A stretch of DNA of 42,746 bases from an uncultured Bacteroides sp. (GCA_944320865.1 CALUJC010000028.1:1-42746); one strand, 5' to 3'. Shown: positions 25,201 to 33,599, numbered from the stretch's first letter. The notes: generated by a model not told the origin, from the letters alone. Numbers and translations are program-made.

Positions 25201-25315
25201 TCACCTCGTCCAGCAGCTCGGCGTCGCTCTTCAGCGTCACCCGCACATTCGGCTGAATCCCAACCTCTTGCGTCTGCATGCCCACGAAGGAAATAATGAG
25301 AGTATTCGCGGAACT
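22280..25315 (-). CDS. SusC/RagA TonB-dependent transporter, headless silent copy (cassette 1)
   Basis: The frame matches SusC proteins from the end of the N-terminal carboxypeptidase-regulatory-like domain onward: SSANTLIISFVGMQTQEV, the TonB-box region DEVMVVAFGT, the plug (VIVDGAPYTASLSNIPQSDIES, LKDAASAALYGARGAAGVI) and a beta-barrel to the C-terminal Phe. There is no signal peptide, no promoter and no plausible start upstream: homology to the intact susC stops at 25,315, exactly at its codon 68. Fused to the 67-residue head at 35,950 it would give a 1078-aa protein, a normal SusC length. I read it as a silent shufflon cassette rather than a decayed gene, because the remaining 1011 codons are intact. 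Confidence 0.9.
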   Translation of the reverse strand, partial: SSANTLIISFVGMQTQEVGIQPNVRVTLKSDAELLDEVMVVAFGTAKKSAFTGSAAVVNTEELSKRITTNVSDALVGSVPGLQLRGGSGAPGSSGGNISIRGIASMYAATDPLVIVDGAPYTASLSNIPQSDIESISVLKDAASAALYGARGAAGVIIITTKKGKSQEAVVNVDAKWGVNTRAVQDYDVITDPGQYYEAYYAQLYNYAFYKQGATAAYANQWANTQMINQLGYNVYTVPNGEQLIGANGKLNPNATLGRRLIGADGQEYYMTPDDWQDLAYRSGLRQEYNVSVTGGNDRSSFYASVGYLNDEGIIVNSGYDRLSARIKADYQAKKWLKVGANVGYIHTEQESTPGLSTNADASNIMYYTSMIAPIYPAFIRVVDESGNVVIQKDENGHDRYDYGLSNTGYGINRGFLSNGNPLGSNRYDQIETLGDQLNGTFTADLTFTDFLKANITSTVIWGQTNYSDFANMFEGTGAAVGGSIAKESTSAIRTNNIQTLTYLDTFGHHNVNVMVGHEYYKTTTRLLNASKYGGFSPDIPELNAFASLSDANSYKSQYNVEGFFGNAQYNYNEKYFASASYRRDASSYFAKEHRWGSFWSVGTAWLISKENFMESTKSWLDMLKVKFSVGQQGNDNIGAFAYTDLYTLTPSGTTMSPTFAQMGNENITWETTTNYNVGLEFSLWGGRLSGNIDYYNKKTSDLLFWLSVPESIGTRGYYGNMGDIRNNGVEVMLTAALIRNKNIDWTVSANISHNKTKILSLPESKTAGTGGFMETNSLQVGQNWYEVGQPLYNLICIEYAGPDAQGQATYWVDEDLNGATNRPGKKHSYTTTDPNVATKYAQGSTLPKAYGGFTTSLRLWDFDMSLAFDYQIGGHLIDAQYAGLMSPNTSETGGSAIHKDYIKSWSPNNTSSSIPRWQYGDYYTSYAQSDRFLTNASYLNFQSFTVGYTLPKRITDRIKLGKVRIYAAGENLCFWSARKGFDPRYSFDGVESMAVYSPARNISGGIQLTF
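25296..25315 (-). other. Predicted inversion crossover site, cassette 1
   Basis: The minus strand reads AGTTCCGCGAATACTCTCAT, identical to 36,151-36,170 on the plus strand. Over 55 bp (25,261-25,315) there is one mismatch to the active copy. Sequence left of it on the minus strand (GCCAT, then unrelated) differs from the active gene. Confidence 0.75.
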
Positions 25316-25719
25316 ATGGCGAATTATATTTCGCTGATTGACAAATATTTATATATCATAATAGAACTTGGTCTAAGGGATTTCTTTCAGGTTACAAGCC
25401 CCTGTCAATGTGCCGGAAAACAGGTTGTAATACCCATGTGGTACCCATTTTACCGACTAAGCCGCTGAATATAAAACGTTTGTATCGCCCGTTCCATTAC
25501 CATATTCTACCCATTTGATACCAATGTGTAGAATAACAGTAAAAAGGCATACGAAAAGACACCCAGATATTCCGCCTCAAAACGCCTGCAAATCTGAAGA
25601 CGCAACAGTAACAAGAATGCATTGAATGTATACAAAAAATACCTCTCCTATATCAGTTTGGGGCTATTCGTTTGGCATTATAATAAAATTATAATTACCT
25701 TTGCATAAAACTGTGTAAT
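25316..25719. other. Intergenic region between the cassette 1 site and the ATPase gene
   Basis: AT-rich, with no gene. It shares nothing beyond GCCAT with the flank of the cassette 2 site, so the homology between cassettes ends at the crossover. It holds the ATPase promoter. Confidence 0.6.
25671..25703 (+). promoter_or_regulatory. Bacteroides-type promoter for the AAA ATPase gene
   Basis: TTTG (25,671-25,674), a 21-bp spacer and TACCTTTG (25,696-25,703), a full match to both elements. It ends 16 bp before the start codon, so the untranslated leader is very short. Confidence 0.7.
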
Positions 25720-26847
25720 ATGGCAAAAATGAATCCTTTTATTACAAATGGTTATGTATCGGCCGATTATTTTTGCGACCGTCAGCAAGAAACTGAGACC
25801 TTGGTACGATATGTGACTAATGGTAATAACGTAGCTTTAGTGTCGTCACGCCGTTTAGGCAAAACCGGACTGATAGAGCATTGTTTTCACCAGCAGGCCG
25901 TGGCCGACCATTTCCACACCTTTCTGATAGATATTTATGCTACCAAAAACCTCCAGGAGTTTGTCTTTGAGCTGGGCAAGTCTATTTTGAATGCCCTTAA
26001 GCCTCGAGGCCGGAAGGCGTGGGAGTTTTTCCTCAGTTGCTTGTCTTCCTTGCGTACCGGCATTTCATTCGATTTCTCCGGCAATCCCATTTGGAATCTT
26101 GAAATGGGCGATATCAAAGCGCCTACAGTTTCTCTCGATGAAATCTTCCGCTACCTTTCGGAGGCCGACCGCCCCTGTTTGGTTGCCATAGACGAGTTTC
26201 AAGTCATCTCCAAGTATCCCGAGAAAAATGTAGAGGCTTTGCTGAGGACCCATATCCAGCACTGCCCCAATGCTACTTTTATCTATGCCGGTTCACAACG
26301 CCGCATGATGGGTGAAATATTCACAAGCCCTTCACGTCCCTTTTACCAAAGCACGGCTGTAATGGGGTTGAACGCCATCGACTTGCCCCATTATACCGAC
26401 TTCATTAGCCACCATTTTGAGGCCGATGGGAAAAACATTACCCGCGAAACAGTAGAGGCCATTTACCAGCGTTTTGAAGGCATCACGTGGTATATCCAAT
26501 TCATGGCCAACTCCTTGTATGCCATGACTGCCCCCGGGGAAACTTGCACGCCGGATAAAGTTGATATTGCCTTGTCCGATATCCTGTCGCAACTGAATTT
26601 CACCTATTCCTCCCTGCTGTTCCAGCTGCCGCCTAAGCAAAAGGAAGTCTTGATGGCCTTCTGCAAGGAAGGGAAAGCACGCGAAATAACCTCTTCCCGC
26701 TTTCTGAAGGCATACAAGCTGACTGCCAGTTCCGTACAAGGAGCAGTCAAAGGACTGTTGGATAAGGACTTCGTGACCAACGAGTTGGGCGTGTACAGTG
26801 TTTATGACAAGTTTTTTGAAGAATGGCTGAAGCAGCAAATTGCATAG
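25720..26847 (+). CDS. AAA+ ATP-binding protein of the archaeal-type ATPase_2 family
   Basis: 375 aa. Walker A is SSRRLGKT at residues 42-49, with Ser where the family usually has Gly. Walker B is CLVAIDEF with Asp158/Glu159, and FIYAGSQRRMMGEIF (about 187-201) matches the sensor region of this family. The last 90 residues look like a winged helix (ITSSRFLKAYKLTASSVQGAVKGL), suggesting DNA binding or partner recognition. Many Bacteroidetes genomes carry multiple copies with unknown function. It has its own promoter on the plus strand and sits between the two silent SusCD cassettes, within the 10.8-kb invertible segment. A role in switching is possible but unsupported; it may be a passenger. 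Confidence 0.8.
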   Translation: MAKMNPFITNGYVSADYFCDRQQETETLVRYVTNGNNVALVSSRRLGKTGLIEHCFHQQAVADHFHTFLIDIYATKNLQEFVFELGKSILNALKPRGRKAWEFFLSCLSSLRTGISFDFSGNPIWNLEMGDIKAPTVSLDEIFRYLSEADRPCLVAIDEFQVISKYPEKNVEALLRTHIQHCPNATFIYAGSQRRMMGEIFTSPSRPFYQSTAVMGLNAIDLPHYTDFISHHFEADGKNITRETVEAIYQRFEGITWYIQFMANSLYAMTAPGETCTPDKVDIALSDILSQLNFTYSSLLFQLPPKQKEVLMAFCKEGKAREITSSRFLKAYKLTASSVQGAVKGLLDKDFVTNELGVYSVYDKFFEEWLKQQIA

Positions 26848-26913
26848 GCCATCCAAGTTGGCAGGCGATACTTCTCCTCTCCATACAGAAACACGTGTGC
26901 ACACACCCTCGTT

Positions 26914-26979
26914 AAAGCAATGCTTCATAGCCTTTAAAGGCCAGCGGCATGGCGTTTAAAGCCCCGCTCGGTAGGCCTT
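26914..26979. repeat. Tandem array, three 22-bp units (AAAGCCCC family)
   Basis: Units at 26,914, 26,936 and 26,958, of the same family and period as 19,279-19,344 (for example a shared GCTTCATAGCCTTT stretch). It lies just after the ATPase gene, before the terminator of cassette 2. Confidence 0.75.
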
Positions 26980-27033
26980 AAGGCTGTATTTACCCGCTTG
27001 CAACCCTTCCATATTGGCTCTCCTTTACTCGAT

Positions 27034-27070
27034 AAAAAAGATGAGGCTGAAGTTTAAAACTCCAGCCTCA
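27034..27070 (-). terminator. Rho-independent terminator of SusCD cassette 2
   Basis: On the minus strand a 14-bp stem (TGAGGCTGGAGTTT pairing with the AAACTTCAGCCTCA side, one G-U) is followed by six Ts. It lies about 30 bp past the lipoprotein stop codon. Confidence 0.85.
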
Positions 27071-27101
27071 CCATCAGTTTGCGGGTATTCAGTCTATCCG
27101 A

Positions 27102-28106
27102 TTATTCTTCTACAGGATGTTCTGCCTGATACTCTTGCCATGCTTCCAGGGAGAAGAACAGTGTAGTAGGATTCGTAGCAATGTATCCACTGCCTTGTGC
27201 CCATACAGTAGCAATAGAGAAGAACAGCGAATTTTCTCCAAAGATAATAGAGTTCAGCTGCTCAGCCTCGGCATCATAGTCCACAACGCCCAAAGGAAAC
27301 TCATCAATCGAAGTACCAAATACTCCATAAGCCGTACCACCCATCAGATTACCCTCGCTCTCATTCAAGAAACAACCGAAATCAATGTAAGGCATCGTTG
27401 CCTCTGTGCGGTTGACATCGGTATTGATAATCATCTGTACGTTGTTGTTAGTAATCATCGTAGCATCTACATAGGGGAAGCCGTCATAAATGCCGTTATC
27501 ATCTACGTTGAAAGCCTCGCAATAGGGATTGAGAACACGGACACGCATACTACCATCGGGTAACTCTGTCCATTGGGCATCCACGTACCAAGACATCGGA
27601 TACTCTACACCATAACCAGCCGAAACCATGCCATCTGTATAAATAGCCGTATCAAATTCATTCCACTTGATGCGGATTACATCGCCTGCAGCAAACAGTG
27701 TCTCGTCTGCATAGGGGTTATAGCTGCCTTCTTCCAGTTTCAACTCATAGTTGTAGGAAGTGCCAATCTCAGCGTTAGGGAAGTTCAGCGTAATGTCGGC
27801 CTCGCTCTGTCCGGCCTCGAAAGACACGCTTTCCGGCACTTCGAAGATGTTTTCCGTATTGCTCAGCACTTCGATACCGATAGTGGCGGCAGCTTCAGTG
27901 TTGGTACGCGCCACGGTCAGTGTGATGGAAGTGGGACTTTCGGGGTCAAGTTCATACTTATACGTGTTGTCTGCTGCAAAGTAAGCCCCTTGACAGTCGG
28001 GGTCTACCGTGGGCGACGGCTCGCGTTCCATGTCGTCGGAGCAGGCCGCAAACGTCAGCATGCTGCCGGCCATCGCCAGGAAGAAATATTTGTTGATTGT
28101 CTTCAT
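27102..28106 (-). CDS. Surface lipoprotein, third gene of SusCD cassette 2
   Basis: 334 aa from ATG 28,106, with a lipoprotein signal ending SMLTFAAC. The ATG at 28,121 would put five extra residues before the signal. After the lipobox there is an acidic linker and a Calx-beta-like domain (SPTSITLTVARTNTEAAATI, VPESVSFEAGQSEADITLNF), then a longer beta-rich domain without recognised catalytic residues. It is comparable in position, but not in sequence, to the third genes of cassettes 1 and 3. A role in binding the cassette's ligand at the surface is inferred from context. Confidence 0.75.
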   Translation of the reverse strand: MKTINKYFFLAMAGSMLTFAACSDDMEREPSPTVDPDCQGAYFAADNTYKYELDPESPTSITLTVARTNTEAAATIGIEVLSNTENIFEVPESVSFEAGQSEADITLNFPNAEIGTSYNYELKLEEGSYNPYADETLFAAGDVIRIKWNEFDTAIYTDGMVSAGYGVEYPMSWYVDAQWTELPDGSMRVRVLNPYCEAFNVDDNGIYDGFPYVDATMITNNNVQMIINTDVNRTEATMPYIDFGCFLNESEGNLMGGTAYGVFGTSIDEFPLGVVDYDAEAEQLNSIIFGENSLFFSIATVWAQGSGYIATNPTTLFFSLEAWQEYQAEHPVEE

Positions 28107-28129
28107 ATTATTTCTGTTCATTTAAAGGG

Positions 28130-29788
28130 TTAGTCGGTTACGCCATCGGTCAGGCCTACGCCGTCGCCTTGTGCAGGCAGGTTGCCGCCGCTGTTGTTGG
28201 CGCTAGTGGGGATGCCGGGGTTGGAGTTGGTTTCATCTTGCGGAATGCGCATCAGCAGCCAGGGGTCGTTGGCAGCAATGTTAAACTGGAAAGCATCGGG
28301 GAAGTTGCTCGTCACGCCCGTCTTGACGCGTACCACGTTCTTGCCCAAACGCATGATGTCGGCCATGGAGAAGCCTTCGCCCCACAGCTCGATGCGGCGT
28401 TGCTTCCACACTTCGTTCTGGAAAGCCGTGCCGCTGGCAGCCGGGCAAGTGTAGTTGGGGTCGCGATAGCCTTTCACGAAGTTCTCCAAGATGCTCTTAC
28501 CGTCTCCTCCGGCCATGGCGGTAGCCTCGGCCTGGATGAGAATCATCTCTTCGGCACGCATCAACGGCCAGTCGTTAGAGCCGTCCACGCCGCCAATGGT
28601 AGGTGCGCCAAACTTCACATTGGTGTAGGGCAAGAAGGCTTCCTTCTGCTGGTTACCAATCTTCAGCGTGGCAATGGCGTCGCCCGTAGCCGTAGTGCCG
28701 GCCCAAGTCAGCCCGGCCAGGTTATCCGAGTGCAAATTGGCATCCAACCACCAGCCCTTGCGCACATCAGTGGCGGGAATCTCGTCATAGAGCAGCACGT
28801 TGATGCTCTTGTACATGCCAGTACCTGTGGCATAGGTGCCTTGTACGAAGGAACCTAACACGCCCGGCCACGAAATCATGGCCGAACCGTTGGTGGGATA
28901 GTCGTCCACAGTAATTTCCATCGACCAAATCCAGCCGTTGCCGCTCTCTTGCGAGTCTACAAACATGGGCTTCGTCAGCTCGCTGCGTTGGTAAGGCGTA
29001 TAGCCGGCCATGGCCTTGGCAGCGTCGTCGGCAGCATCCTGCCAGTTCTCCATGTAGAGATTGGCACGGGCGCGCAGGCCGTAAGCCACCTGCTGGTCTA
29101 CCTCGGCGGCGCTGTTGCGCACGTAGCCTTCCAGGTCGGCGATGGCATTGTTCAGGTCGGCCATAATCTGCTCATACACCTGGGCCACTGTGGCGCGCGG
29201 GTTGTTGGCATCGCTCATGCCTTCCAGCACCAGGGGCACGCAAGGTTTGTCCTCATTGCCTTTGTACTTGAACTGGTAGTAAGGAGCCAAGTTCAGGTAG
29301 CCGAAGGCACGCACCGCCTTGGCCTGTCCGCGATAGGACTTCAACGTAGCATCTTCCGTATCTTCGGGGATAGAGGCAATGATGTCGTTGGCCAGCTTAA
29401 TCTGGTTGTAGAACAAAGCCCAGCGCATGTAGTTGTTGGCATACGTGTCGTCGCGGTCGGAATATTCGCTACAGGTAGAGAACCAGTTGTAGCCGTTGTT
29501 GGGAGCCACCATGTCGGGGCCGTTCAGGTCGAAAGACAAGCAAACAGCCGGATAACCGAAATCGTCGCCACGCTGTGAGGCAGCACCAAACACGGTGAAC
29601 TGCTTCAGGTTGCTGGCATACATACCGGACACGTCGGCAGCCAAGCGTTCGGGGAACATGCCTACCACGTCTTGCTTCTGCTCGTCGGTAAACGTACCGC
29701 TCTGGGGAAACGTGTCGAGGTCGGTACACGAAGCCAAAGCCAAGGAACCCAAGGCAATGGCCGATACTATCTTATTATAAGTCTTCAT
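28130..29788 (-). CDS. SusD/RagB family nutrient-binding outer-membrane lipoprotein, cassette 2
   Basis: 552 aa with a lipoprotein signal (GSLALASC). Typical SusD helical elements are RGQAKAVRAFGYLNLAPYYQF, VAYGLRARANLYMENW, PLMRAEEMILIQAEATAM and QRRIELWGEGFSMADIMRLG. It begins 24 bp after the stop of the headless susC and precedes the lipoprotein gene by 23 bp, the same spacing pattern as cassette 1. It would be transcribed only if a promoter is brought in at 32,800. Confidence 0.93.
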   Translation of the reverse strand: MKTYNKIVSAIALGSLALASCTDLDTFPQSGTFTDEQKQDVVGMFPERLAADVSGMYASNLKQFTVFGAASQRGDDFGYPAVCLSFDLNGPDMVAPNNGYNWFSTCSEYSDRDDTYANNYMRWALFYNQIKLANDIIASIPEDTEDATLKSYRGQAKAVRAFGYLNLAPYYQFKYKGNEDKPCVPLVLEGMSDANNPRATVAQVYEQIMADLNNAIADLEGYVRNSAAEVDQQVAYGLRARANLYMENWQDAADDAAKAMAGYTPYQRSELTKPMFVDSQESGNGWIWSMEITVDDYPTNGSAMISWPGVLGSFVQGTYATGTGMYKSINVLLYDEIPATDVRKGWWLDANLHSDNLAGLTWAGTTATGDAIATLKIGNQQKEAFLPYTNVKFGAPTIGGVDGSNDWPLMRAEEMILIQAEATAMAGGDGKSILENFVKGYRDPNYTCPAASGTAFQNEVWKQRRIELWGEGFSMADIMRLGKNVVRVKTGVTSNFPDAFQFNIAANDPWLLMRIPQDETNSNPGIPTSANNSGGNLPAQGDGVGLTDGVTD

Positions 29789-29812
29789 AAAGTTGTTTTC
29801 CTTGTTAATGGG

Positions 29813-32800
29813 TTAGAAATTCAAAGTGATACCGCCGGTGATGGTGCGCAGGGCAGAGTAAGTGAAGTTACCGCTGCCGGTACTGCTACCCAGGCCCAAG
29901 AACTGGCGCGGGTCGAAGCCCTTGCGGCAAGACAGCACGGCCAGGTTGTCGCCCGTCACGTAGAGGCGCAGTTTGGATACGCCCAACTTCTGCGTCCACT
30001 GCTTGGGCAGGGTATAGCCTAATGTGATGTTGTTGATGCTGAGGTAGTCCGAGCTTACCAGGAAGCGGGAAGACATGCGCTGGCTGGACACGTCGTCCGA
30101 ACCGGTGCTTATGCGCGGCACGTCGGTATTCGTGTTCTCGGGCGTCCATGCCTTCAGGATGTCTTTGTGCCAGTTCTGGCCCATCAGGTCGCCCGACTGC
30201 ATCAAGGCTTCATACGTACCATCGTACACCTTGCCGCCCAGCTGGTAAGACAGCTGCACGCTCAGGTCGAAACCGTAAGCATTCACTGCCGTGCCGAAAC
30301 CACCATATACCTTGGCCAGCGTGCTGCCCAGGTCGGACTGCTGCGCCTGCTCATAGTCGGTAGTCAGCGTGTAGTCGCCGTTGTCCGGGTCTACGTAGTA
30401 TTGGGGCAGACCGTTCTCCTTGTTTACCCCGGCATAGACAGGCAGGTAAGCGTTGTACAGGGAGCCGCCAATGCGGTAGATGGCGTTGCTGTACTTGATG
30501 CCTTCCTCGCGCACGTCGTCGGCCAGGTCGGTAATCTTGTTCTTGTAGTGCGTCAGATTGAAGTTGGCTGTCCACTCCACGTTGCGGTTCTTGTAGAGCA
30601 CGCCGTTGAAGTCCAGCTCAATACCCTGGTTGATGATAGAACCCACATTGGTAGGAATGGTGGAGTAGCCGAAGGAGATGGGCACCGGCTGGTTGTAAAG
30701 CAGGTCGCTCGTCTTGCGGTTGAAGTACTCTACCGTACCGTTGAAACGTCCGCCGAAGGTCTCGAAGTCAAAGCCCACGTTGAAGGCGTGCGATGTCTCC
30801 CACGTAATGTCTTTGTTACCCTTGAAGGCAAAGGCCACGGCATAATCACCGTTACTGTTGGTCACCGTGAACTGGTCGGCATAGGCGTAGTAATATACGG
30901 AGCTGGTACCCAGGTTGTCATTACCTTGCACACCGTAGCTGGCCTTCAGCTTCAACATGTCAATCCAGTCGATGCCGCTCATGAAGTTCTCTTTGCTCAT
31001 CAGCCAGGCCAAGCCCACGCTGCCGAAGTTACCCCAGCGGTTGTCCGGATGGAAGCGGCTGGAAGCATCGCGGCGGTAAGAAGCGCTGACAAAGTACTTG
31101 CCGTCATAGTCATACTGCACGCGGCCCAGGTAGCCCATCGTGGCATACTCGTGCGTGTAAGAACTTACCGAAGGAGGCGTGTTGATGGCGTTGTTCAGTT
31201 CACCGATGTTCGGGTTGTACAGCATGGAGTTGCTACCACCCAAGTATTGAATCTTGTGAGAGTAAGATTCGTAACCGGCCAAAATGTCAAAGTTATGCAC
31301 GTCGGCAAACGTCTTCTTGTACGTAGCCATGTACTGCTGGTTGATGTCGAACAGACGCTGATGTTCTACCGATACGTAGCCGCCCACGCTCACAGCACTG
31401 CCGTAGAACGGGTTCTGCAAGGCATTGGCACGTTGGTTCAGCACGTTGGCGCCCAGGGTAGCCGTAATGTTCAGACCCTCGATAGGCGTAATGGTGGCAT
31501 ACCACTTGGTAGACAGCTGGTCACTGTACGTGTTCTGGTCGTCCAAGTTCAACGTACCGGCAGGGTTGCCCAGCAAGGTCGGGCGGTTGAAGTTGGTAGA
31601 GCCCGAGCCGAAGTCATACACCGTCAGGCCCATGTCGTCCTTCTTGATGCTGCCGTCGGCATTGCGCACATACATCGGGTAGATAGGAGCAATTAGGTTG
31701 GAGATGTAGAACAAGTTGCCCGTAGAACCCCAGTCTGCCTGTCCGCCCGGCGACTTTATATTGTAATAGGTATAAGCGATGTTCGTACCTACTTTCAACC
31801 ATTTCGTAGCCTGGTAGTCGGTCTTTGCACGTCCGGCAAAACGCTCGAAACCGGAGTTGGCAATGATACCGTTATCGTTCAGGTAACCGGCAGAAACGTA
31901 GTAGTTCATCTTCTCGGTTGCGCCGGAAATCGTCACGTTGTACTCTTGGCGCAGGTTGCCCTTGCCGAAGATTTCGTCATACCAATCGTCCGGACGATAA
32001 AAATAAGTACCATCCGAATAACCCAGCGTTGCATTGGGATTCAGCTTGAAGTTGGTACCAATCAGCTTCTCGCCTTCGGGCACGGTGTACACCAAGTAGC
32101 CCAAACCGCCGTTGTTGGCATCCAGCAGAGTGCGGTCGGCATACGCATACGCATCGGCAGTCGAAGCACCATAATAATATTGAGAATTGTACAATGCGCG
32201 ATAAGCCGTCTCATAGTACATGGCCGGGTCAGTCATTACGTCATAATTGGGCACACCACGCTTGTTGCTGCCCCACTTGGCATCTACCGTAATCTGGGGA
32301 GCCCCCGTAGCACCCTTCTTGGTTGTAATCAGTACCACACCGTTGGCACCACGTGCACCGTAGATGGCATTAGCGGCAGCATCCTTCAATACTGTCATCG
32401 ATTCAATATCGGCAGGATTGATAGCTGAAATAGCGCCATCGTAAGGCACACCGTCTACTACATACAGCGGGTTGTTGCTGGCCGACATAGAACCGATACC
32501 ACGGATACGGATATTGGCATCCGAGCCCGGCTGGCCGCTACTTTGCGTAATCTGCACGCCGGCTACCTGTCCGGCCATGGCATTCGTTACATTGGACACC
32601 GTACGCTCGGCAATCTTTTCCGACTTCACCGTCGAAGCCGAACCAGTAAATGCCGACTTCTTTGCCGTACCGTAGGCCACCACCATCACCTCGTCCAGCA
32701 GTTCGGCGTCGCTCTTCAGCGTCACTCTTACATTCGGCTGAATCCCAACCTCCTGCGTCTGCATGCCCACGAAGGAGATAATGAGAGTATTCGCGGAACT
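29813..32800 (-). CDS. SusC/RagA TonB-dependent transporter, headless silent copy (cassette 2)
   Basis: 995 intact codons from the crossover boundary. They start SSANTLIISFVGMQTQEV, then DEVMVVAYGTAKKSAFTGSA (TonB-box region), a plug (YVVDGVPYDGAISAINPADIES, LKDAAANAIYGARGANGV) and a full barrel ending in Phe. No signal peptide, promoter or credible start exists: the frame continues a few codons upstream through a GTG at 32,812 in unrelated sequence. Joined to the 67-residue head it would give 1062 aa. The first 170 bp are very similar to cassette 1, and the two silent plugs resemble each other more than the active one. Confidence 0.9.
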   Translation of the reverse strand, partial: SSANTLIISFVGMQTQEVGIQPNVRVTLKSDAELLDEVMVVAYGTAKKSAFTGSASTVKSEKIAERTVSNVTNAMAGQVAGVQITQSSGQPGSDANIRIRGIGSMSASNNPLYVVDGVPYDGAISAINPADIESMTVLKDAAANAIYGARGANGVVLITTKKGATGAPQITVDAKWGSNKRGVPNYDVMTDPAMYYETAYRALYNSQYYYGASTADAYAYADRTLLDANNGGLGYLVYTVPEGEKLIGTNFKLNPNATLGYSDGTYFYRPDDWYDEIFGKGNLRQEYNVTISGATEKMNYYVSAGYLNDNGIIANSGFERFAGRAKTDYQATKWLKVGTNIAYTYYNIKSPGGQADWGSTGNLFYISNLIAPIYPMYVRNADGSIKKDDMGLTVYDFGSGSTNFNRPTLLGNPAGTLNLDDQNTYSDQLSTKWYATITPIEGLNITATLGANVLNQRANALQNPFYGSAVSVGGYVSVEHQRLFDINQQYMATYKKTFADVHNFDILAGYESYSHKIQYLGGSNSMLYNPNIGELNNAINTPPSVSSYTHEYATMGYLGRVQYDYDGKYFVSASYRRDASSRFHPDNRWGNFGSVGLAWLMSKENFMSGIDWIDMLKLKASYGVQGNDNLGTSSVYYYAYADQFTVTNSNGDYAVAFAFKGNKDITWETSHAFNVGFDFETFGGRFNGTVEYFNRKTSDLLYNQPVPISFGYSTIPTNVGSIINQGIELDFNGVLYKNRNVEWTANFNLTHYKNKITDLADDVREEGIKYSNAIYRIGGSLYNAYLPVYAGVNKENGLPQYYVDPDNGDYTLTTDYEQAQQSDLGSTLAKVYGGFGTAVNAYGFDLSVQLSYQLGGKVYDGTYEALMQSGDLMGQNWHKDILKAWTPENTNTDVPRISTGSDDVSSQRMSSRFLVSSDYLSINNITLGYTLPKQWTQKLGVSKLRLYVTGDNLAVLSCRKGFDPRQFLGLGSSTGSGNFTYSALRTITGGITLNF
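32781..32800 (-). other. Predicted inversion crossover site, cassette 2
   Basis: The minus strand carries the same 20-bp tract as 36,151-36,170. Over 55 bp (32,746-32,800) three mismatches separate it from the active copy. It is preceded by GCCAT as in cassette 1, then unrelated sequence. Confidence 0.75.
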
Positions 32801-33233
32801 ATGGCAGTGCACAAACAGCTTGAATACAGTCGGTTATACTTTTACACCGGAACTTAGTGACGCGGCATGAATGACGTGTCAGGCATGTCTGGATGGGGTA
32901 AAGAAGCGTTTGTGCTACTTGTATTCTACCGTATTTTCGGTATTACACACTTGTTATTAGCTACTTAGGACAGGAATGCTTATTCTTGCTGCTACCCATT
33001 TTCTACTTCAAGTTCTCCCATTCCCGTTTTGGGTAAGAAAAGCAGAGAGGAAGAAGGGAGTACCTTTACGTTGAACATTGATAGTGGGAAGGGAATGCGC
33101 GTGGTGTATTTTGTCAAAATAAATATATAAAAAGTAGATATTAACAGCCATGAGATGACAAAAACGACATTTCTTCCATTATATTTGAAGAAATACTGTA
33201 TATTTCCAATAATTCAAACATAATGGAAAATGA
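32801..33233. other. Gene-free flank of the cassette 2 crossover
   Basis: No gene or promoter is convincing. A 50-bp imperfect palindrome lies at 33,176-33,226: CCATTATATTTGAA and its near complement enclose a second pair, GAAATA / TATTTC. Confidence 0.55.
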
Positions 33234-33425
33234 AGACTTGATTTCAACCAGCTGCCGGACGAGGCTACTGTTGAACGTGAATTCGGCAACCTGCTGGCTA
33301 TTCCTGACAACTATCCCAAATATGTGGTGACGATGGATGAAATGCAATGCGGCAGCAATTACTACGGCGTTAAGCAAATGCACCTGCGCGATTTCTTGCT
33401 GGCAGAAGACAAGGAAAAGCTGTAG
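33234..33425 (+). pseudogene. C-terminal remnant of a DUF4143-type AAA ATPase
   Basis: An open frame of 63 codons without a start encodes QLPDEATVEREFGNLL, then NLLAIPDNYPKYVVTMDEM and GVKQMHLRDFLL before a TAG stop. I recognise this as the very end of the ATP-binding proteins with a DUF4143 domain that are common in Bacteroidetes. The several hundred upstream residues are missing, and a stop (TGA at 33,231) closes the frame. It is a relic within the smaller predicted invertible segment. Confidence 0.7.
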
Positions 33426-33515
33426 GGTCTTGTCGGATAAGAATATAATGTAATTCTTGCCTGTCCGTTAGATAAAGGGAAAGAGGGTGTTCCAAAACGG
33501 AAAAGGATAATCTTT

Positions 33516-33590
33516 TAGACGCGGATTTAGCGGATGGTGCGGATTATTAAGTCATGAAATCCGCTAAATCCGCATTATCCGCGTCTAAAA
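33516..33590. repeat. Long hairpin repeat (GCGGATT family)
   Basis: Arms TTTAGACGCGGAT and its complement lie at the ends, with an inner GCGGATTTAGCGGAT / ATCCGCTAAATCCGC pair. Related to 1604-1676. Confidence 0.65.
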
Positions 33591-33599
33591 AATAACAAA

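Noticed and set aside
22280-32800. Headless susC genes as ordinary decaying pseudogenes
   Set aside because: Both are cut at the same base, have no internal stops or frameshifts, keep intact susD and lipoprotein genes and terminators, and lie beside a recombinase. Decay would not produce matching clean edges.
29813-32812. GTG at 32,812 as a genuine start of cassette 2 susC (and GTG at 25,285 for cassette 1)
   Set aside because: Neither gives a signal peptide, ribosome site or promoter, and SusC cannot reach the outer membrane without secretion. The 25,285 codon aligns with an internal valine of the intact gene.
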